Origin: Corynebacterium falsenii
Lineage (GTDB): Bacteria; Actinomycetota; Actinomycetes; Mycobacteriales; Mycobacteriaceae
Direction of reading: 5' to 3'
NCBI GenBank assembly: GCA_001054945.1
Contig: JVKJ01000005.1
Coordinates: forward strand, 496,001 to 560,000
DNA length: 64,000 bases
Part shown: piece by piece, positions 16,500-26,191 of the stretch
Layout of the letters: each line of letters opens with the position of its first letter
How positions within the stretch are numbered: the first letter of the stretch is position 1
Notes under the pieces: model-generated
The model's database searches: none
The model's input: only the letters and a program-made list of their open reading frames with translations
Told to the model about the DNA's origin: nothing
Translations under genes and position numbers: made by a program

Positions 16500-19400
16500 G
16501 TGAGCAGCGCGAAGTTCGGTCAAAATGAGTGGCTGGTAGATCAGATGTACCAGCAGTACAAGTCGGATCCACAGTCCGTGGATAGCGAATGGCGTTCCTA
16601 CTTCGAAAAGGAAGGCTCATCCGCACCAAATACTTCCTCTTCACAGAAGAGCCAGGATGACTCGAACACCTCCACCGTGGACGAGAAGGCTGAGGCCAAC
16701 CAGGAATCCAAGCGCGTAGACGCGCCACAACCCGGTACAGCACAATCTGCGGCGCAGTCCACCGAGGTTCATGCGGGGGAAAAGACGGACCAGGCACGGA
16801 AGGCTTCTCCAGGGGACATCAACGGGGGAATTATGCCCAAGCGCGTGGCACCACCAGCGCCGAAGGAGCCGGAGCCCATGCCGGAGCCGGGACAAGCGCC
16901 TCTCCGTGGCGTCAATAAGGCGATCGCAAAGAACATGGAAGCGTCCCTGGACATCCCCACCGCAACCTCCGTGCGCGACATGCCTGCGAAGCTACTCTTT
17001 GAGAATCGCAGCATGATCAATGAACAACTGCTGGCGCGCGGCCAGGGCAAGATCAGCTTCACCCACCTGATCGGGTGGGCATTGGTCAAGGCCGCCGAGG
17101 CTCACCCGGTGATGAACACCCACTACGACGTGGTGGATTCCAAGCCCACCGTTGTGACTCCGGAACACATCAATCTGGGCCTGGCTATCGATACCCCCGG
17201 TAAGGATGGGTCCCGTTCACTCGTCGTCGCGGCCATTAAGAACACGGAGAACATGGAATTCTCCGATTTCGTGGAAAAGTACGAAGACATCGTGGATCGC
17301 GCTCGGAAGGGTGAGCTGACGAACGATGATTTCTCGGGCGTGACGATCTCCCTGACCAATCCGGGTGGCATCGGTACCCGGCACTCCATTCCCCGTTTGA
17401 CCAAGGGCCAGGGCTCCATTATCGGAATTGGCTCAATGGAATACCCAGCAGAGTTCCAAGGCGCATCTGAGGATCGCCTGGGTGAGATGGGCATTGGCAA
17501 GTTGGTGACCATCACCTCCACCTACGATCACCGCATCATCCAGGGCGCGGAATCCGGTGAGTTCCTGCGCACGATGAGCCGCCTGTTCATCGATGACAAC
17601 TTCTGGGATGAAATCTTTAAGCAGATGCGAGTGCCCTACGCACCCGTGCGCTGGAGCCAAGACGTTCCCAACACGGGCGTGGACAAGTCAGCTCGCGTCA
17701 TGCAATTGATCGAGGCCTACCGCTCCCGCGGTCACCTCATCGCCGATACGGACCCCCTGCACTGGCACCAGCCCGGTCTGCCCATCCCCGATCACTCTGA
17801 CCTGGACATCGAATCCCACGGTCTGACCCTGTGGGACTTCGACCGCACCTTCTCCGTGGGCGGATTCGCCGGTCGCGAGACCATGACGCTTCGCGAGGTG
17901 CTCGCCACCCTGCGTAAGGCCTACACGCTGAAGGTCGGCTCCGAATACACCCACGTGATGGACAGCGAGGAGCGAGCCTGGCTGCAAGATCGCATTGAAG
18001 CCGGGCAGCCAAAGTTCACCCCCGCTCAGCAGAAGTACATCCTGCAGAAGTTGAACTCTGCAGAAGCTTTCGAAAACTTCCTGCAGACCAAGTACATCGG
18101 GCAGAAGCGTTTCTCGCTCGAGGGTGCCGAGACACTCATTCCCATGATGGACGCCGCCATCGACCGCGCTGCGGCAGCAGATCTGGATGAGGTCATCATC
18201 GGTATGCCACACCGTGGTCGCCTGAACGTCTTGGCCAACATCGTGGGCAAGCCCTTGTCTCAGGTCTTCACGGAGTTCGAGGGCAACCTCGACCCAGCAG
18301 CAGCTGGCGGCTCCGGCGACGTGAAGTACCACCTGGGTGCCAATGGCCAGTACATGTCCATGTTTGGCGACGGTGAGATCGATATCTCGCTGACTGCCAA
18401 CCCCTCTCACCTGGAGGCCGTCAACCCCGTGATGGAGGGGTTGGCGCGAGCTAAGCAGGACCTGCTGAACAAGGGCGAGGGCCCGATCATGCCGATCCTG
18501 CTCCACGGCGATGCTGCCTTCGCTGGCCTGGGCATCGTGCAGGAAACGATCAACCTGTTCAAGCTGAAGGGCTACAAGGTTGGCGGCACGCTACACATCG
18601 TCGTGAACAACCAGATTGGTTTCACCACCACCCCGGATTCCGGTCGCTCCACTCACTACGCGACCGACCTGGCCAAGGGTTTCGACTGCCCGGTGTTCCA
18701 CGTCAACGGCGACGATCCAGAAGCCGTCGTGTGGGTCGCACAACTCGCGGTGGATTACCGCAACCGCTTCGGCAAGGACGTCTTCATCGACCTGGTTACC
18801 TACCGTCGCCGTGGCCACAACGAGGCCGACGACCCATCGATGACCCAGCCACTGATGTATGACATCATTGCCAACCTGCCTACCTCTCGCGCGCAGTACA
18901 CGGAGGCCTTGATCGGCCGCGGCGACCTTTCCGAAGAGGACGCTGAGCGCGTGGCACGCGACTTCCACGACCAGTTGGAAACGGTGTTTAACGAGGTCCG
19001 CAAGGCTGAAAAGGGCCAGGCACCAAAGGAGCAGTCGGGCATCACGGCTTCCCAGAAGCTGCCCCACGGCCTGAACACCGCTGTCTCCGCCGATCTGATC
19101 GAGAAGGTGGGCGACAAGTTCGCGAACCTGCCCGAGGATTTCGTGGCTCACCCGCGCGTGAAGCCCCTGATCAAACGCCGTCTGGAGATGTCCCGCAACG
19201 GCAACATCGACTGGGGATTCGCCGAGCTGCTGGCCTTCGGTTCGCTGGTAGAAGAGGGCAAGCTTGTGCGACTTGTTGGCGAGGACTCCCTCCGTGGCAC
19301 GTTCACCCAGCGTCACGCTGTGCTGTTCGATCACGAGGATCACGACCGCTACAGCCCGCTGCAATCGCTAGCAGAGGACGCCGGCAACGGAGGACGCTTC

Positions 19401-20243
19401 GAGGCCTACAACTCCGCACTCACGGAGTACGCGGGCATCGGCTTCGAATACGGTTACTCCGTGGGCAACAATGATGCCCTGGTGGCTTGGGAGGCCCAGT
19501 TCGGTGACTTCGCCAACGGTGGTCAGACCATCATTGACGAGTACATTTCCTCGGGCGAAGCGAAGTGGGGCCAGCTGTCTCCCCTCGTCATGCTGCTGCC
19601 TCACGGCTACGAAGGCCAAGGGCCGGACCACTCCTCCGCTCGCATCGAGCGCTACCTCCAGATGTCCGCCGAGGGCACCTGGACCGTGGCGCAGCCGTCC
19701 ACGCCGGCGAACTACTTCCACCTGCTGCGTCGTCACGCGCTGGGCAATCTGAAGCGTCCGTTGATTGTCTTCACGCCAAAGTCCATGCTGCGTAACAAGG
19801 CTGCGGTCTCCTCCATCGAGGACTTCACCAAGACCCAGCGCTTCCAGTCCGTGATCGACGATCCGAACCAGAACGGCAAGAACGAGGACATCAAGTACGT
19901 CCTGGTGTGCTCCGGCAAGCTGTACTGGGAGCTGGAGAAGAAGCGTCAGCAGGACAAGCGTGATGATGTGGCCATCGTCCGCCTGGAGATGCTGCATCCC
20001 GTTCCCTACAACCGCATGCGCGAAGCGCTGTCCAACTACCCGAATGCGGAGTTCCGCTGGGTGCAGGACGAACCAGCCAACCAGGGCCCCTGGCCATTCC
20101 TGGCCCTGCAGATGATGGAGAATCTGCCGGAGTTCACGTTTAAGCGCGTGTCTCGCCGTGCACAGTCCTCCACTGCCACCGGCGTTGCCAAGGTGCATCA
20201 GCTGGAGCAGAAGCAGCTCATCGAAGAGGCGTTCAAGAAGTAG
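16500..20243 (+). CDS. odhA: 2-oxoglutarate decarboxylase/dehydrogenase E1 with fused E2 domain
   Basis: A 1247-residue enzyme, close to the usual length of corynebacterial OdhA and mycobacterial Kgd. Residues 1-40 match the small N-terminal helix seen in E1o enzymes. A charged linker follows, then an acyltransferase domain without lipoyl segment ending in [14 protein letters not shown] near residue 342, the E2 active-site signature. The E1 part includes [14 protein letters not shown] and the thiamine-diphosphate site GDAAFAGLG to VVNNQIGF near 670-700. It decarboxylates 2-oxoglutarate in the citric acid cycle and joins the pyruvate dehydrogenase complex for lipoyl transfer. In corynebacteria the FHA protein OdhI inhibits it. 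The start is GTG, after GAGGA. Confidence 0.97.
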   Translation: MSSAKFGQNEWLVDQMYQQYKSDPQSVDSEWRSYFEKEGSSAPNTSSSQKSQDDSNTSTVDEKAEANQESKRVDAPQPGTAQSAAQSTEVHAGEKTDQARKASPGDINGGIMPKRVAPPAPKEPEPMPEPGQAPLRGVNKAIAKNMEASLDIPTATSVRDMPAKLLFENRSMINEQLLARGQGKISFTHLIGWALVKAAEAHPVMNTHYDVVDSKPTVVTPEHINLGLAIDTPGKDGSRSLVVAAIKNTENMEFSDFVEKYEDIVDRARKGELTNDDFSGVTISLTNPGGIGTRHSIPRLTKGQGSIIGIGSMEYPAEFQGASEDRLGEMGIGKLVTITSTYDHRIIQGAESGEFLRTMSRLFIDDNFWDEIFKQMRVPYAPVRWSQDVPNTGVDKSARVMQLIEAYRSRGHLIADTDPLHWHQPGLPIPDHSDLDIESHGLTLWDFDRTFSVGGFAGRETMTLREVLATLRKAYTLKVGSEYTHVMDSEERAWLQDRIEAGQPKFTPAQQKYILQKLNSAEAFENFLQTKYIGQKRFSLEGAETLIPMMDAAIDRAAAADLDEVIIGMPHRGRLNVLANIVGKPLSQVFTEFEGNLDPAAAGGSGDVKYHLGANGQYMSMFGDGEIDISLTANPSHLEAVNPVMEGLARAKQDLLNKGEGPIMPILLHGDAAFAGLGIVQETINLFKLKGYKVGGTLHIVVNNQIGFTTTPDSGRSTHYATDLAKGFDCPVFHVNGDDPEAVVWVAQLAVDYRNRFGKDVFIDLVTYRRRGHNEADDPSMTQPLMYDIIANLPTSRAQYTEALIGRGDLSEEDAERVARDFHDQLETVFNEVRKAEKGQAPKEQSGITASQKLPHGLNTAVSADLIEKVGDKFANLPEDFVAHPRVKPLIKRRLEMSRNGNIDWGFAELLAFGSLVEEGKLVRLVGEDSLRGTFTQRHAVLFDHEDHDRYSPLQSLAEDAGNGGRFEAYNSALTEYAGIGFEYGYSVGNNDALVAWEAQFGDFANGGQTIIDEYISSGEAKWGQLSPLVMLLPHGYEGQGPDHSSARIERYLQMSAEGTWTVAQPSTPANYFHLLRRHALGNLKRPLIVFTPKSMLRNKAAVSSIEDFTKTQRFQSVIDDPNQNGKNEDIKYVLVCSGKLYWELEKKRQQDKRDDVAIVRLEMLHPVPYNRMREALSNYPNAEFRWVQDEPANQGPWPFLALQMMENLPEFTFKRVSRRAQSSTATGVAKVHQLEQKQLIEEAFKK

Positions 20244-20271
20244 CCCGGCAATGCCCCGCCATTGACGCTAG

Positions 20272-20316
20272 ATGGGGCTGGTCGCGAGGATCAAGCTCGC
20301 GGCCAGCCCCATTTTT
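20272..20316 (+). terminator. Intrinsic terminator of odhA
   Basis: A long stem, ATGGGGCTGG-TCGCGAG with CTCGCGG-CCAGCCCCAT, one mismatch and a short GATCAAG loop, followed by a T run. It lies 28 nt after the odhA stop and just before the convergent lipoprotein gene. Confidence 0.9.
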
Positions 20317-20320
20317 GTCG

Positions 20321-21016
20321 CTACTGTGAGGAACCCGATTCCCCCGAAGCTCCACGCGGCGTGAAATCCAGCTGGGAGGCACTGACTCCTCCGGCCAGGT
20401 TATTTAGCTCGCGCCGATCGTCGCGGTCGATGTGCGGTTTTAGATAGATCGCGACGATGTTCTGCGGGAGGGTGTCGTCATCACACACCGAAGCCATCCC
20501 CGGGTCAGAGGCTCCCAAGTCCGCGGGGAGCGCTGCCAACATCGTCGAGTGCGTGATATCTCGCCATTTGTCCCTATCGGGACTCTTTTCCTTCTTGTAC
20601 AACGCCCTCAGCTGTTGCCCCTTCTTCGCATCCAGCTGATCCAGTAGCTCCCCAACACAGCCGTAGGCGAGGTAAATCCGCCCTGAACGCAAGTCATTAA
20701 TCCGTTCGCTCGGGGCGGTCTCCACAGATTCGGTATTTCGGCCATTGCGGTGGATGGCGTCCTCATACCGTCGAGCCAATTGACGGTTCACTGCCGAGGA
20801 CATGGGCAGCTTCTCCCGCACAGTGACCGAGGCCCCTTGAGAGGTGGACGCGGATTGCGCCGCCGCTTGAGGCGACCGTTGGCCTGGAGAGGAACTCAAA
20901 ATGCCGATGGGAAACTTCTCGGTTTCCTCGGGCCCGCAGGCCGTTGACGTCGTAGCTACCAGCGCGGCCGTGAGGACCCCACCAGCGATCTTGCTCGCTC
21001 TTTGACTGGTGCGCAC
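20321..21016 (-). CDS. Putative exported lipoprotein
   Basis: A 231-residue protein with a basic N-terminus, a hydrophobic stretch (GGVLTAALVATTS) and a lipobox-like STAC at about residues 24-27, so it is probably a lipoprotein. The mature part is hydrophilic; the middle section (INDLRSGRIYLAYGCVGELLDQL) slightly recalls osmoprotectant-binding proteins of the OpuAC group, but I cannot confirm this. The GTG start at 21016 directly abuts the stop of the upstream membrane-protein gene. In C. glutamicum a secreted protein gene also lies next to odhA. Confidence 0.7.
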   Translation of the reverse strand: MRTSQRASKIAGGVLTAALVATTSTACGPEETEKFPIGILSSSPGQRSPQAAAQSASTSQGASVTVREKLPMSSAVNRQLARRYEDAIHRNGRNTESVETAPSERINDLRSGRIYLAYGCVGELLDQLDAKKGQQLRALYKKEKSPDRDKWRDITHSTMLAALPADLGASDPGMASVCDDDTLPQNIVAIYLKPHIDRDDRRELNNLAGGVSASQLDFTPRGASGESGSSQ

Positions 21017-21220
21017 CTACATCCACTCCACGAGGAAAACGACGACCACGGCCACTATCGGCACCAGGGTCCACCAGCGGGATCGATGTGCCAACAAGGC
21101 CGCCCCGACGGAGATCACAGCTGCAGCAGCGTGCACAGGCCACGCCTGATTCCCCAGCCATGCCAGAAGGAGTGCGAACCCGCACAGTCCCCCGGCAAGG
21201 AGCCGGCTCACAATCACCAC
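21017..21220 (-). CDS. Small membrane protein of unknown function
   Basis: About 67 residues with three hydrophobic segments (VSRLLAGGLCGFALLLAWLG, VHAAAAVISVGAALLA and LVPIVAVVVVFLVEWM), almost wholly embedded. It is directly followed by the lipoprotein GTG, suggesting one transcript. The start is uncertain: GTG codons at 21220 and 21217 come just before the first helix, while the frame stays open to 21373. I recognise no family. Confidence 0.55.
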   Translation of the reverse strand: MVIVSRLLAGGLCGFALLLAWLGNQAWPVHAAAAVISVGAALLAHRSRWWTLVPIVAVVVVFLVEWM

Positions 21221-21360
21221 GTCGAAAGCCTCGCTTTCCGCTCGACACAGCCTGACCCGGAGTATCAGCCACCGAGCGCTAACTTCACACACTCTACCGT
21301 TCCCACTCTCACACGGGATGGATGGGGAGACAGCGGTCCCTTGAAGTAATCTTGATACCC

Positions 21361-22629
21361 ATGAGCGAAACACGGGTGTTTGCGGGTCGGCTCGCAGGAA
21401 TGGTGGTCCTTGGCCCCGACGGCGAATCAGTGGGGCGCGTGAGGGATGTCGTCATTAACATTCGTCTCCACAGAGCCCGAGCTCTCGGCTTAGTGGTGGA
21501 ACTACCGAATAAGCGCAAGATCTTCCTCCCCATGCTCCGCATCGCGCAGATTGACCCCAGCGAGGTCACGATGATCTCCAGTTCTGTGAATCTGCGTCCT
21601 TTTAAGTCCCGAGCTGGCGAGGTTTCCGTCATGGACGAGCTTGTCAGTTCCAAGGTCCACACCGACGACCCCGAGCACGAGGACCTTCACGGTCGCCCGG
21701 TGGAGATCGTCGATGTGGAGCTGCAGCAGGAGCGCACGCGGGACTGGTCAGTGCGCCGCGTCGCCGTGTCCCAGCGCACCCGTTTGGGACGCCGCACCAA
21801 CGTCCGTGTCATTCCCCTCACTCACATTCAGGGCCTTCACGCGGGCGGCACCGGCATGGAAAATCCAGACGCCGAGCTGCTGGCTTCGTTCACAGACATG
21901 CGCAATGCCGATATTGCCAACGCCCTGATCGAGCTCTCTGAGGATAAGAGGATCAAAATCGCCTCGGAGATGGACGATGACCGCCTTGCCGATGTTCTGG
22001 CGGAGATGCCCGACGACCAGCAGACCGAGATTCTTAATCACCTCGCCATTGAGCGCGCCGCGACAGTGTTGGAGGAAATGGACCCGGACGACGCAGCGGA
22101 CGTGTTGGCGGAGTTGCCACACGATACCTCCGACGTGCTGCTGGAATTGATGAATCCGGAAGACTCTGAACCGGTGCGGCGTCTGATGACCTTCTCCCCA
22201 GACACCGTGGGCGCATTGATGACCCCGGAACCAATCATCCTGACTCCTCAAACAACGGTGGCGGAAGCGCTCGCACATGCGCGAAACCCCGAGATCCCCA
22301 TGTCTCTCAGTTCGATGGTCTTCGTAGTCCGGCCTCCCCAAGCAACGCCTACAGGCAAGTATCTAGGCTGCGTGCACTTGCAAAAATTGCTGCGGGAACC
22401 TCCTTCGACCCTGGTAGGCGGCATCTTGGACTTGGATCTTCCTGCCTTGTTTGCGGAGGATTCTCAGGAGACAGCCGCCCGGTACTTCGCCACGTATAAC
22501 CTCGTGTGCGGTCCGGTTTTGGATGAAGACCAGCATCTGCTGGGGGCGGTGGCCGTGGATGATCTCCTCGATCACCTCCTGCCGGAAGATTGGCGCGAGG
22601 AGGACTGGCGCACCGAGGAAGGGGTTTAA
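21361..22629 (+). CDS. PRC-barrel/MgtE N-terminal/CBS-domain protein lacking the channel domain
   Basis: A 422-residue soluble protein. Residues ~5-115 look like a PRC-barrel-type beta domain (GRLAGMVVLGPDGESVGRV). Residues ~165-275 match the MgtE N-terminal helical repeat (ALIELSEDKRIKIASEM, EEMDPDDAADVLAELP). Then comes a CBS-domain pair starting at TVGALMTPEPIILTPQTTV. True MgtE magnesium channels continue with five membrane helices; these are absent here. The same truncated form exists in mycobacteria (Rv1232c-like) beside a DUF1003 gene. The next gene begins 3 nt after the stop. A magnesium-sensing role is inferred. The ATG at 21361 is chosen over one at 21322. Confidence 0.85.
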   Translation: MSETRVFAGRLAGMVVLGPDGESVGRVRDVVINIRLHRARALGLVVELPNKRKIFLPMLRIAQIDPSEVTMISSSVNLRPFKSRAGEVSVMDELVSSKVHTDDPEHEDLHGRPVEIVDVELQQERTRDWSVRRVAVSQRTRLGRRTNVRVIPLTHIQGLHAGGTGMENPDAELLASFTDMRNADIANALIELSEDKRIKIASEMDDDRLADVLAEMPDDQQTEILNHLAIERAATVLEEMDPDDAADVLAELPHDTSDVLLELMNPEDSEPVRRLMTFSPDTVGALMTPEPIILTPQTTVAEALAHARNPEIPMSLSSMVFVVRPPQATPTGKYLGCVHLQKLLREPPSTLVGGILDLDLPALFAEDSQETAARYFATYNLVCGPVLDEDQHLLGAVAVDDLLDHLLPEDWREEDWRTEEGV

Positions 22630-22632
22630 CGT

Positions 22633-23151
22633 ATGCCTAACAATTACAAGCGCGCTGATTTGGATACTCCCACCGATGCGACCCGTCGCCGGCGTTTCAA
22701 TATGGACGGCGACGCGATTGGCGTGGGGGCTGAAAAGGTCGCGCGATTCCTGGGAACCGGTAAATACCTCTTCTGGCAAACCGTCATCGTCGTGGTATGG
22801 ATCGCGCTGAATATCGGCGGAATGGTGTGGAGCTGGGACCCCTACCCCTTCATCTTGCTCAACCTGGCTTTTTCCACCCAGGCGGCCTATGCAGCACCTC
22901 TGATTCTGCTGGCTCAGAATCGACAGGACGATCGAGACCGTATCGCTCTGGCCGAAGACAGACAGCGTGCAGCTGAAACTAAGGCCGATACGGAGTTTCT
23001 GGCCCGGGAGTTGGCCAGTGTCCGCGTTGCAGTCGGAGAGAACGTCACTCGCGACTACCTCCGTCGCGAGCTGGAGGACATTACTGACCTGCTGCAGCGA
23101 ATTGAGGACAAGCTGGAGGACCGACAACATGACGAAAACCCGCAGCGTTAG
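22633..23151 (+). CDS. DUF1003 membrane protein
   Basis: A 172-residue protein with two close hydrophobic helices (FLFWQTVIVVVWIALNIGG-like segment near residues 45-65, and YPFILLNLAFSTQAAYAAP near 75-93) followed by the conserved ending LILLAQNRQDDRDR of DUF1003. The C-terminal third is a charged coiled coil. Its ATG is 3 nt after the MgtE-like gene stop, so both are probably co-translated. This pairing is conserved in actinobacteria, suggesting a joint role with the MgtE-like protein, possibly magnesium-related; function is not established. Confidence 0.85.
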   Translation: MPNNYKRADLDTPTDATRRRRFNMDGDAIGVGAEKVARFLGTGKYLFWQTVIVVVWIALNIGGMVWSWDPYPFILLNLAFSTQAAYAAPLILLAQNRQDDRDRIALAEDRQRAAETKADTEFLARELASVRVAVGENVTRDYLRRELEDITDLLQRIEDKLEDRQHDENPQR

Positions 23152-23163
23152 ACTAGAAGAGTC

Positions 23164-24294
23164 ATGTCGCAACTCACTGAATCCGCTGTCCGCAGCGCGC
23201 TATCCCGCGTAGAGGATCCCGAGCTCAACCGTTCAATCACGGAGCTTGGCATGGTGAAGTCAATCGAAATCGACGGCTCCAATGTGGCCGTGGAAATTTA
23301 TCTCACCATTGCCGGCTGCCCGATGAAGAATCACCTGACGGAAAACACCCAAAAGGCCGTGGCTGCCGTCCCTGGCGTGGACAATGTAACCGTCACTACA
23401 GACGTCATGAGTGACGAGCAACGTCGCGAAGTACGCCAGATCGTCCGCGGCGATGCTGCCGAACCAGTTATCCCCTTTGCTCAACCAGATTCCACCACCC
23501 GCGTTTACGCGGTAGCCTCCGGCAAGGGCGGAGTGGGCAAGTCCTCGGTCACCGTCAACCTTGCCGTCGCTCTCGCGAAACGCGGACTCAAGGTCGGCGT
23601 GGTGGATGCCGATATCTACGGCCACTCAGTGCCCCACATGATGGGTTCCACCGACCGGCCCCACCAGGTCGACGAGATGATCATGCCGCTGCAGGCGCAT
23701 GGAGTGAAGCTGATTTCCATCGGCCACTTTGTGGGCGATAACTCCCCAGTGGTGTGGCGCGGCCCCATGCTTCACCGGGCAATCCAGCAGTTCTTGGCGG
23801 ACGTATTCTGGGGCGACCTAGACATCCTCTTGCTCGACTTGCCACCGGGAACTGGTGACGTGGCCATCTCTGTGGCTCAGCTGGTACCTAATGCGGAGCT
23901 TCTCATTGTGACCACTCCCCAAGCAGCAGCTGCGGAGGTCGCCGAGCGAGCAGGCTCGATCGCTCAGCAGACGCGCCAGCGCATTGGCGGCGTGATCGAG
24001 AATATGAGCTGGATGGAGATGCCAGATGGTTCGCGCACCGAACCATTCGGATCCGGCGGTGGCCAGCTCGTCGCCGACCGTCTGAAGCAGTTCGCGGGCA
24101 CCGATGTTCCACTGCTTGGCCAGATCCCGCTCGATCCCAACCTTCGCATCGGCGGGGACCTTGGCAATCCCATCGCGATGTCTGAGCCCAATTCCGCAGC
24201 AGCGATCGAGTTCAACGCGATCGCCGATCACCTGGCGCTTCGCCGTAGCTCGCTGGCCGGCAAGTCACTGAGCCTCGGAGTTCAGCGCAAGTAA
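23164..24294 (+). CDS. mrp: Mrp/NBP35-type iron-sulfur carrier ATPase
   Basis: A 376-residue protein with an N-terminal MIP18/DUF59 domain (residues ~5-85; SRVEDPELNRSITELGMV) and a C-terminal P-loop ATPase domain: deviant Walker A SGKGGVGKSS near residue 119, DADIYGHSVPHMMG, and LLLDLPPGTGD. The CxxC pair of many Apbc/Nbp35 carriers is not evident in the C-terminal part. It is expected to assemble or carry Fe-S clusters in the cytoplasm. The gene lies 12 nt after the DUF1003 gene. A TAGACT box lies 9 nt before the ATG, so it may also have its own leaderless promoter. Confidence 0.9.
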   Translation: MSQLTESAVRSALSRVEDPELNRSITELGMVKSIEIDGSNVAVEIYLTIAGCPMKNHLTENTQKAVAAVPGVDNVTVTTDVMSDEQRREVRQIVRGDAAEPVIPFAQPDSTTRVYAVASGKGGVGKSSVTVNLAVALAKRGLKVGVVDADIYGHSVPHMMGSTDRPHQVDEMIMPLQAHGVKLISIGHFVGDNSPVVWRGPMLHRAIQQFLADVFWGDLDILLLDLPPGTGDVAISVAQLVPNAELLIVTTPQAAAAEVAERAGSIAQQTRQRIGGVIENMSWMEMPDGSRTEPFGSGGGQLVADRLKQFAGTDVPLLGQIPLDPNLRIGGDLGNPIAMSEPNSAAAIEFNAIADHLALRRSSLAGKSLSLGVQRK

Positions 24295-24328
24295 TCGCCG
24301 AATCTAGGGAGGCGCCCATCGCTTCCCC

Positions 24329-24358
24329 GCGCCTGGGCCCCACACCAGGCGCTTTTTT
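24329..24358 (+). terminator. Intrinsic terminator of the mrp unit
   Basis: Stem GCGCCTGG (24329-24336) with CCAGGCGC (24345-24352), 8-nt loop, followed by six T residues. It closes the MgtE-like, DUF1003 and mrp transcript before convergent tatB. Confidence 0.92.
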
Positions 24359-24434
24359 CTTGGCGTATTCTCCCCGCCCCACCCCATCGCCCCCCCGCAG
24401 CTCGGGCTCAGTGATGTCGACCTCGTTACTCCCG

Positions 24435-24932
24435 CTAGGTAACGTCGTCCCAATTGCTCGGTTGGACATCCTGGCGAGACTCGCCGGCCTGGTCTTGCTG
24501 GGGCACTTCCATCCCCCCACTCTGGTGCTCACGCGATGCGCTCACCGGTTGTCCCTGTGGCTGCGCAGCTCCACGGGCATAGTCTCGCAAGTTGGGCTTC
24601 CGCACGGTATCCACGGTCTCTCGAATATCCCGCTTCGTGTCCTCGAAGCTCGTCAGCAGCGAGTCATCGTCATCCAAAAGAGTCTTCTTAATGAGTCCCC
24701 GGGCTCCCATCTGACGCACGGAATTCAATTCCTGCAGAGGCTTACTGAGCTCCTTGAAGTCCTCTCCGAATTCTCCGTCCAGCTGTGCTTTCGCGTCGTT
24801 GATCGCATTTCGAACCGCCAGGCGAATAGCGCGGAATTCACGAATCAATGCTGGCATTCGCTCGGGGCCAATAATCAGAAACCCAATGACCAGAACCGCG
24901 AGGATTTCTCCGAAGCCTAAGGATGAAAACAC
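24435..24932 (-). CDS. tatB: Sec-independent protein translocase subunit TatB
   Basis: A 165-residue protein starting with a single membrane helix (GFGEILAVLVIGFLIIGPER, residues ~6-25), containing the hinge glycine-proline and Glu near the helix end that are typical of TatA/TatB. An amphipathic helix (REFRAIRLAVRNAINDAK) and a long polar tail follow; the length fits TatB rather than TatA. It works with TatC to recognise twin-arginine signal peptides at the cytoplasmic membrane. It lies downstream of cseE and sigE, the arrangement conserved in C. glutamicum and mycobacteria. Confidence 0.93.
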   Translation of the reverse strand: MFSSLGFGEILAVLVIGFLIIGPERMPALIREFRAIRLAVRNAINDAKAQLDGEFGEDFKELSKPLQELNSVRQMGARGLIKKTLLDDDDSLLTSFEDTKRDIRETVDTVRKPNLRDYARGAAQPQGQPVSASREHQSGGMEVPQQDQAGESRQDVQPSNWDDVT

Positions 24933-24955
24933 CCTAATACCTTAGCGCAAGGCCG

Positions 24956-25357
24956 CTAGTTGTTCTTCTTGTGGAGCTTCCGCACCAGCAAGTCCACGGC
25001 ATCGATCAATGTCTCGGGTCGGCGGCGTCCATCCACCCCGAAACGGTCCCCCGCCCCCGATCGCCGGCCGTCCCCGCACTGTTCGAGTTGCTGCGCCGCG
25101 ACCTCAAGCGGAATGCGAGCCAACCGGGCCACCAGGTCTCCAGACGGATGAACATCGGCCTCGTGGCTACGCACGTATTCGGATGCTTGGCGCTGACGGT
25201 GCACTTCCTCGCGGCATTCGTGGCAGTGCACGAGGTGCACCTTCGCGCGGTGCTCTGCGCGACGGGAAAGCTCGCCGTCAACCAACGCAGCCACGGACTC
25301 CAGGGACAAGTGCTCGACAGATAGGGACGTATCCGAATCTTGCGCCGGAATCGTCAT
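24956..25357 (-). CDS. cseE: Zinc-binding anti-sigma factor for SigE
   Basis: A 133-residue cytoplasmic protein with a ZAS-type zinc motif, HLVHCHECREEV (H-x3-C-x2-C) near residues 41-52, preceded by the helix VAALVDGELSRRAEHRA. This is the hallmark of anti-sigma factors that hold ECF sigma factors inactive until stress. It is immediately downstream of sigE (42 nt), as CseE is in C. glutamicum and RseA is in M. tuberculosis. The C-terminal part is rich in Arg and Gly and probably flexible. No membrane segment is present. Confidence 0.9.
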   Translation of the reverse strand: MTIPAQDSDTSLSVEHLSLESVAALVDGELSRRAEHRAKVHLVHCHECREEVHRQRQASEYVRSHEADVHPSGDLVARLARIPLEVAAQQLEQCGDGRRSGAGDRFGVDGRRRPETLIDAVDLLVRKLHKKNN

Positions 25358-25399
25358 ATCAGCTCCTTTCCCTTCGAGTGCTTCTCTCGAGTCAGTCGA

Positions 25400-26011
25400 T
25401 CAGTCTCCAACATATCGAAGCTCGCCGCCGTGCCGCTCCAGGCTTCCCCTGAGCTGCGCGCGAGCACGGTGAATCCGGGAGCGCACGGTTCCCATTTTCA
25501 GGCCCAGAGTCTGCGCAATCTCGTCGTAGCTCATATCCAGGCCATCGCAGAGGATGATCGCGACTCGGAAATCTGGTGAGAGATCGTTCAAAGCCCGCTC
25601 GAGAGCCGGGTCTAGATTCCGGAATTCGAATGCCTTTTCCGGGGCATCGTGCGTACCCTCCACCCGGTCATAGTCCTCGGGCAGGGCCTGCATCCGGATT
25701 TTGGCCCGCCGTCTCACCATGTCCAAGAAGAGGTTTGTCGTAATGCGGTGAAGCCACCCGCCGAAGGTGCCGGGCTTGTAATCCTTCAAGCTGCGGAAGA
25801 CACGCATGAAGGTGTCCTGGGTCAAATCTTCAGCGTCCTGCTGATTGCCCGACAAGCGATAGGCCAGCCGGTACACGTCATCGACATGTTGTTCGACGAG
25901 CTCCCCCCACGAAGGCATGTCGCCGGTGCCTTCATCAAATCGCACCGTGGAGTTCTTTGCTACGTCGACGGTCATGGGAAGCATTGTTCCCCATAAGTAT
26001 TGCGCCCGCAT
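25400..26011 (-). CDS. sigE: ECF RNA polymerase sigma factor SigE
   Basis: About 203 residues. Region 2 is clear ([33 protein letters not shown]), followed by region 4 with its helix-turn-helix ([20 protein letters not shown]), typical of group IV sigma factors. In corynebacteria SigE governs the surface-stress response and is held by CseE, encoded next. Three starts are possible: ATG 26011, ATG 25984 (GGGGA 4 nt upstream) and ATG 25975; the frame continues open to 26128. The divergent neighbour is the conserved O-methyltransferase gene. Confidence 0.92.
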   Translation of the reverse strand: MRAQYLWGTMLPMTVDVAKNSTVRFDEGTGDMPSWGELVEQHVDDVYRLAYRLSGNQQDAEDLTQDTFMRVFRSLKDYKPGTFGGWLHRITTNLFLDMVRRRAKIRMQALPEDYDRVEGTHDAPEKAFEFRNLDPALERALNDLSPDFRVAIILCDGLDMSYDEIAQTLGLKMGTVRSRIHRARAQLRGSLERHGGELRYVGD

Positions 26012-26175
26012 GCCATCGCCCTGCTGAGTTCCTGTGAAAAGCGATTGCGGGCGCGGGCGTACGAAAGGCGCCTTGTCACGATCACTCTTGCCACAGCGGT
26101 TAACTATTCTTTCTATTTTGGACGCCACCGTCTTGACGCGCCGAGGATATGCCCCGCTTGCTCACTCCTCGCGCT

Positions 26176-26191
26176 TAGGCTGACCATCGTG
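26176..26191 (+). promoter_or_regulatory. Putative leaderless promoter of the O-methyltransferase gene
   Basis: TAGGCT (26176-26181) lies exactly 7 nt before the GTG at 26189, and no ribosome site is seen. In corynebacteria this spacing places the transcription start at the start codon itself. Confidence 0.5.

Noticed and set aside
26171..26188. DtxR iron box (TTAGGCTGACC)
   Set aside because: Only one half resembles the consensus TTAGGTTAGCCTAACCTAA; the TAGGCT is better explained as a -10 box.
26000..26188. Upstream extension of the O-methyltransferase gene to 26000
   Set aside because: It would overlap the sigE promoter and start, is Arg/Leu rich, and does not match the family N-terminus, which begins at about the GTG at 26189.
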